Shown here: positions 63,535 to 64,000 of the stretch, in pieces
How positions within the stretch are numbered: the stretch's first letter is position 1
Layout of the letters: the number at the start of each line of letters is the position of its first letter
DNA from: Pseudomonas bharatica CSV86
GTDB lineage: Bacteria; Pseudomonadota; Gammaproteobacteria; Pseudomonadales; Pseudomonadaceae
Length of the DNA: 64,000 nucleotides
Reading direction: 5' to 3'
Assembly (NCBI RefSeq): GCF_000319305.2
Contig: NZ_AMWJ02000002.1
Coordinates: 558,001 to 622,000 of the forward strand
Made by a program: the position numbers and the translations under genes
The notes under the pieces: generated by a model
Database searches by the model: none
Seen by the model: only the letters and a program-made list of their open reading frames with translations
Told to the model about the DNA's origin: nothing

Positions 63535-64000
63535 GGGAGACCTCCTGGCGTACGGACGATTCGGTAGGGAGGGACGCCGGACGCACCGGCAGGAGGAAAC
63601 GCGCCAGGGCCGGCAGCAGTACCAGCGCGCCGACCATGTTCCAGACGAACATGAAGGCCAGCAGCACGCCCATGTCGGCCTGGAACTTGATGGGCGAGAA
63701 CATCCAGGTGCCGACGCCGATGGCCAGGGTCACGCCGGTCAGCATCACCACCTTGCCGGTGGACACCAGGGCCCGGTAATAGGCCTCGGACAGACTGGCG
63801 CCCTGGCGCAGGTGGGCGAGCAGGATGCTCATCACGTACAGCGCGTAATCGACACCGATGCCCACGCCCAGGGCGATCACCGGCAAGGTGGCGACCTTGA
63901 CCCCGATGCCCAGCCAGACCATCAGCGCTTCGCAGAGGATCGAGGTGAGCATCAGCGGGATCACCGCGCAGAGCGTGGCGCGCCAGGAACGGAAGGTCAG
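63524..64000 (-). CDS. RND/MMPL-family exporter, cut by right edge
   Basis: C-terminal part of a large RND-superfamily membrane protein. The frame is open to the right edge. Visible are the membrane segments IPLMLTSILCEALMVWLGI, ALGVGIGVDYALYVMSILLA (acidic residue in the helix, typical of RND helix 4/10) and VVMLTGVTLAIGVGTWMFSP. Such genes often go with DUF1302/DUF1329 proteins in catabolic clusters; these would lie beyond the edge. First visible gene of the seven-gene operon. Confidence 0.88.
   Translation of the reverse strand: MTFRSWRATLCAVIPLMLTSILCEALMVWLGIGVKVATLPVIALGVGIGVDYALYVMSILLAHLRQGASLSEAYYRALVSTGKVVMLTGVTLAIGVGTWMFSPIKFQADMGVLLAFMFVWNMVGALVLLPALARFLLPVRPASLPTESSVRQEVSHAS

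Overview
The window looks like chromosomal DNA from a fluorescent Pseudomonas, most like the P. putida group. It is GC-rich. It carries the polar-flagellum block flgB-flgL with cheV-cheR and flgA-flgM-flgN-flgZ, followed by a glutamine-synthetase-family gene and the bkdR/bkdAA-bkdAB-bkdB-lpdV locus. It also has sigma-54 and sigma-28 flagellar promoters and many copies of the Pseudomonas REP palindrome. No rRNA, tRNA, CRISPR array or insertion sequence was recognised.

Layout. (1) 1-7211, minus strand: flagellin-glycosylation-type island with a sugar C-methyltransferase (cut by the left edge), an RmlC-like epimerase, CDP-glucose 4,6-dehydratase, glucose-1-phosphate cytidylyltransferase and a very long multi-domain glycosyltransferase directly behind flgL. 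(2) 7326-19142, minus: flgL, K, J, I, H, G, F, a small exported protein, then flgE, D, C, B, with sigma-54 promoters before flgF and flgB. (3) 19477-22086, plus: an autotransporter inside the flagellar region. (4) 22189-26650: cheR and cheV (minus), divergent from flgA, flgM, flgN, flgZ (plus). (5) 26688-35406: an MFS transporter and a glutamylpolyamine-synthetase-like gene (minus), then bkdR divergent from the branched-chain keto acid dehydrogenase operon. (6) 35513-42910: a dioxygenase/methyltransferase pair, a hypothetical gene, a TraX-like membrane protein with an AraC regulator, an EamA exporter, a small exported protein and a Cache-type chemoreceptor. (7) 43033-45687: Rieske protein and FAD monooxygenase with a divergent NodD/NahR-type LysR regulator. 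(8) 45706-52749, minus: a type VI secretion cargo module (VgrG, DUF4123 adaptor, VasX-like pore-forming effector, DUF6708-type probable immunity protein) plus a 71-bp relic of the effector. (9) 52872-64000: a second chemoreceptor and an aromatic catabolism block: alpha/beta hydrolase and extradiol dioxygenase on the plus strand, and a seven-gene minus-strand operon (RND exporter, MFS, cupin, fumarylacetoacetate-hydrolase family, epimerase, cyclase, arylsulfatase).

How they work together. Blocks 1-4 build, glycosylate and control the flagellum. Blocks 7 and 9 look like two halves of one catabolic locus (hydroxylation, ring cleavage, C-C hydrolysis, desulfation, uptake, sensing), now separated by the T6SS module.

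Quality warning. Eleven genes are broken by twelve single-base losses, all in C or G runs, in both essential-looking and accessory genes. The pattern is best explained by homopolymer errors in the sequence. I report these genes as whole and give the site of each break.
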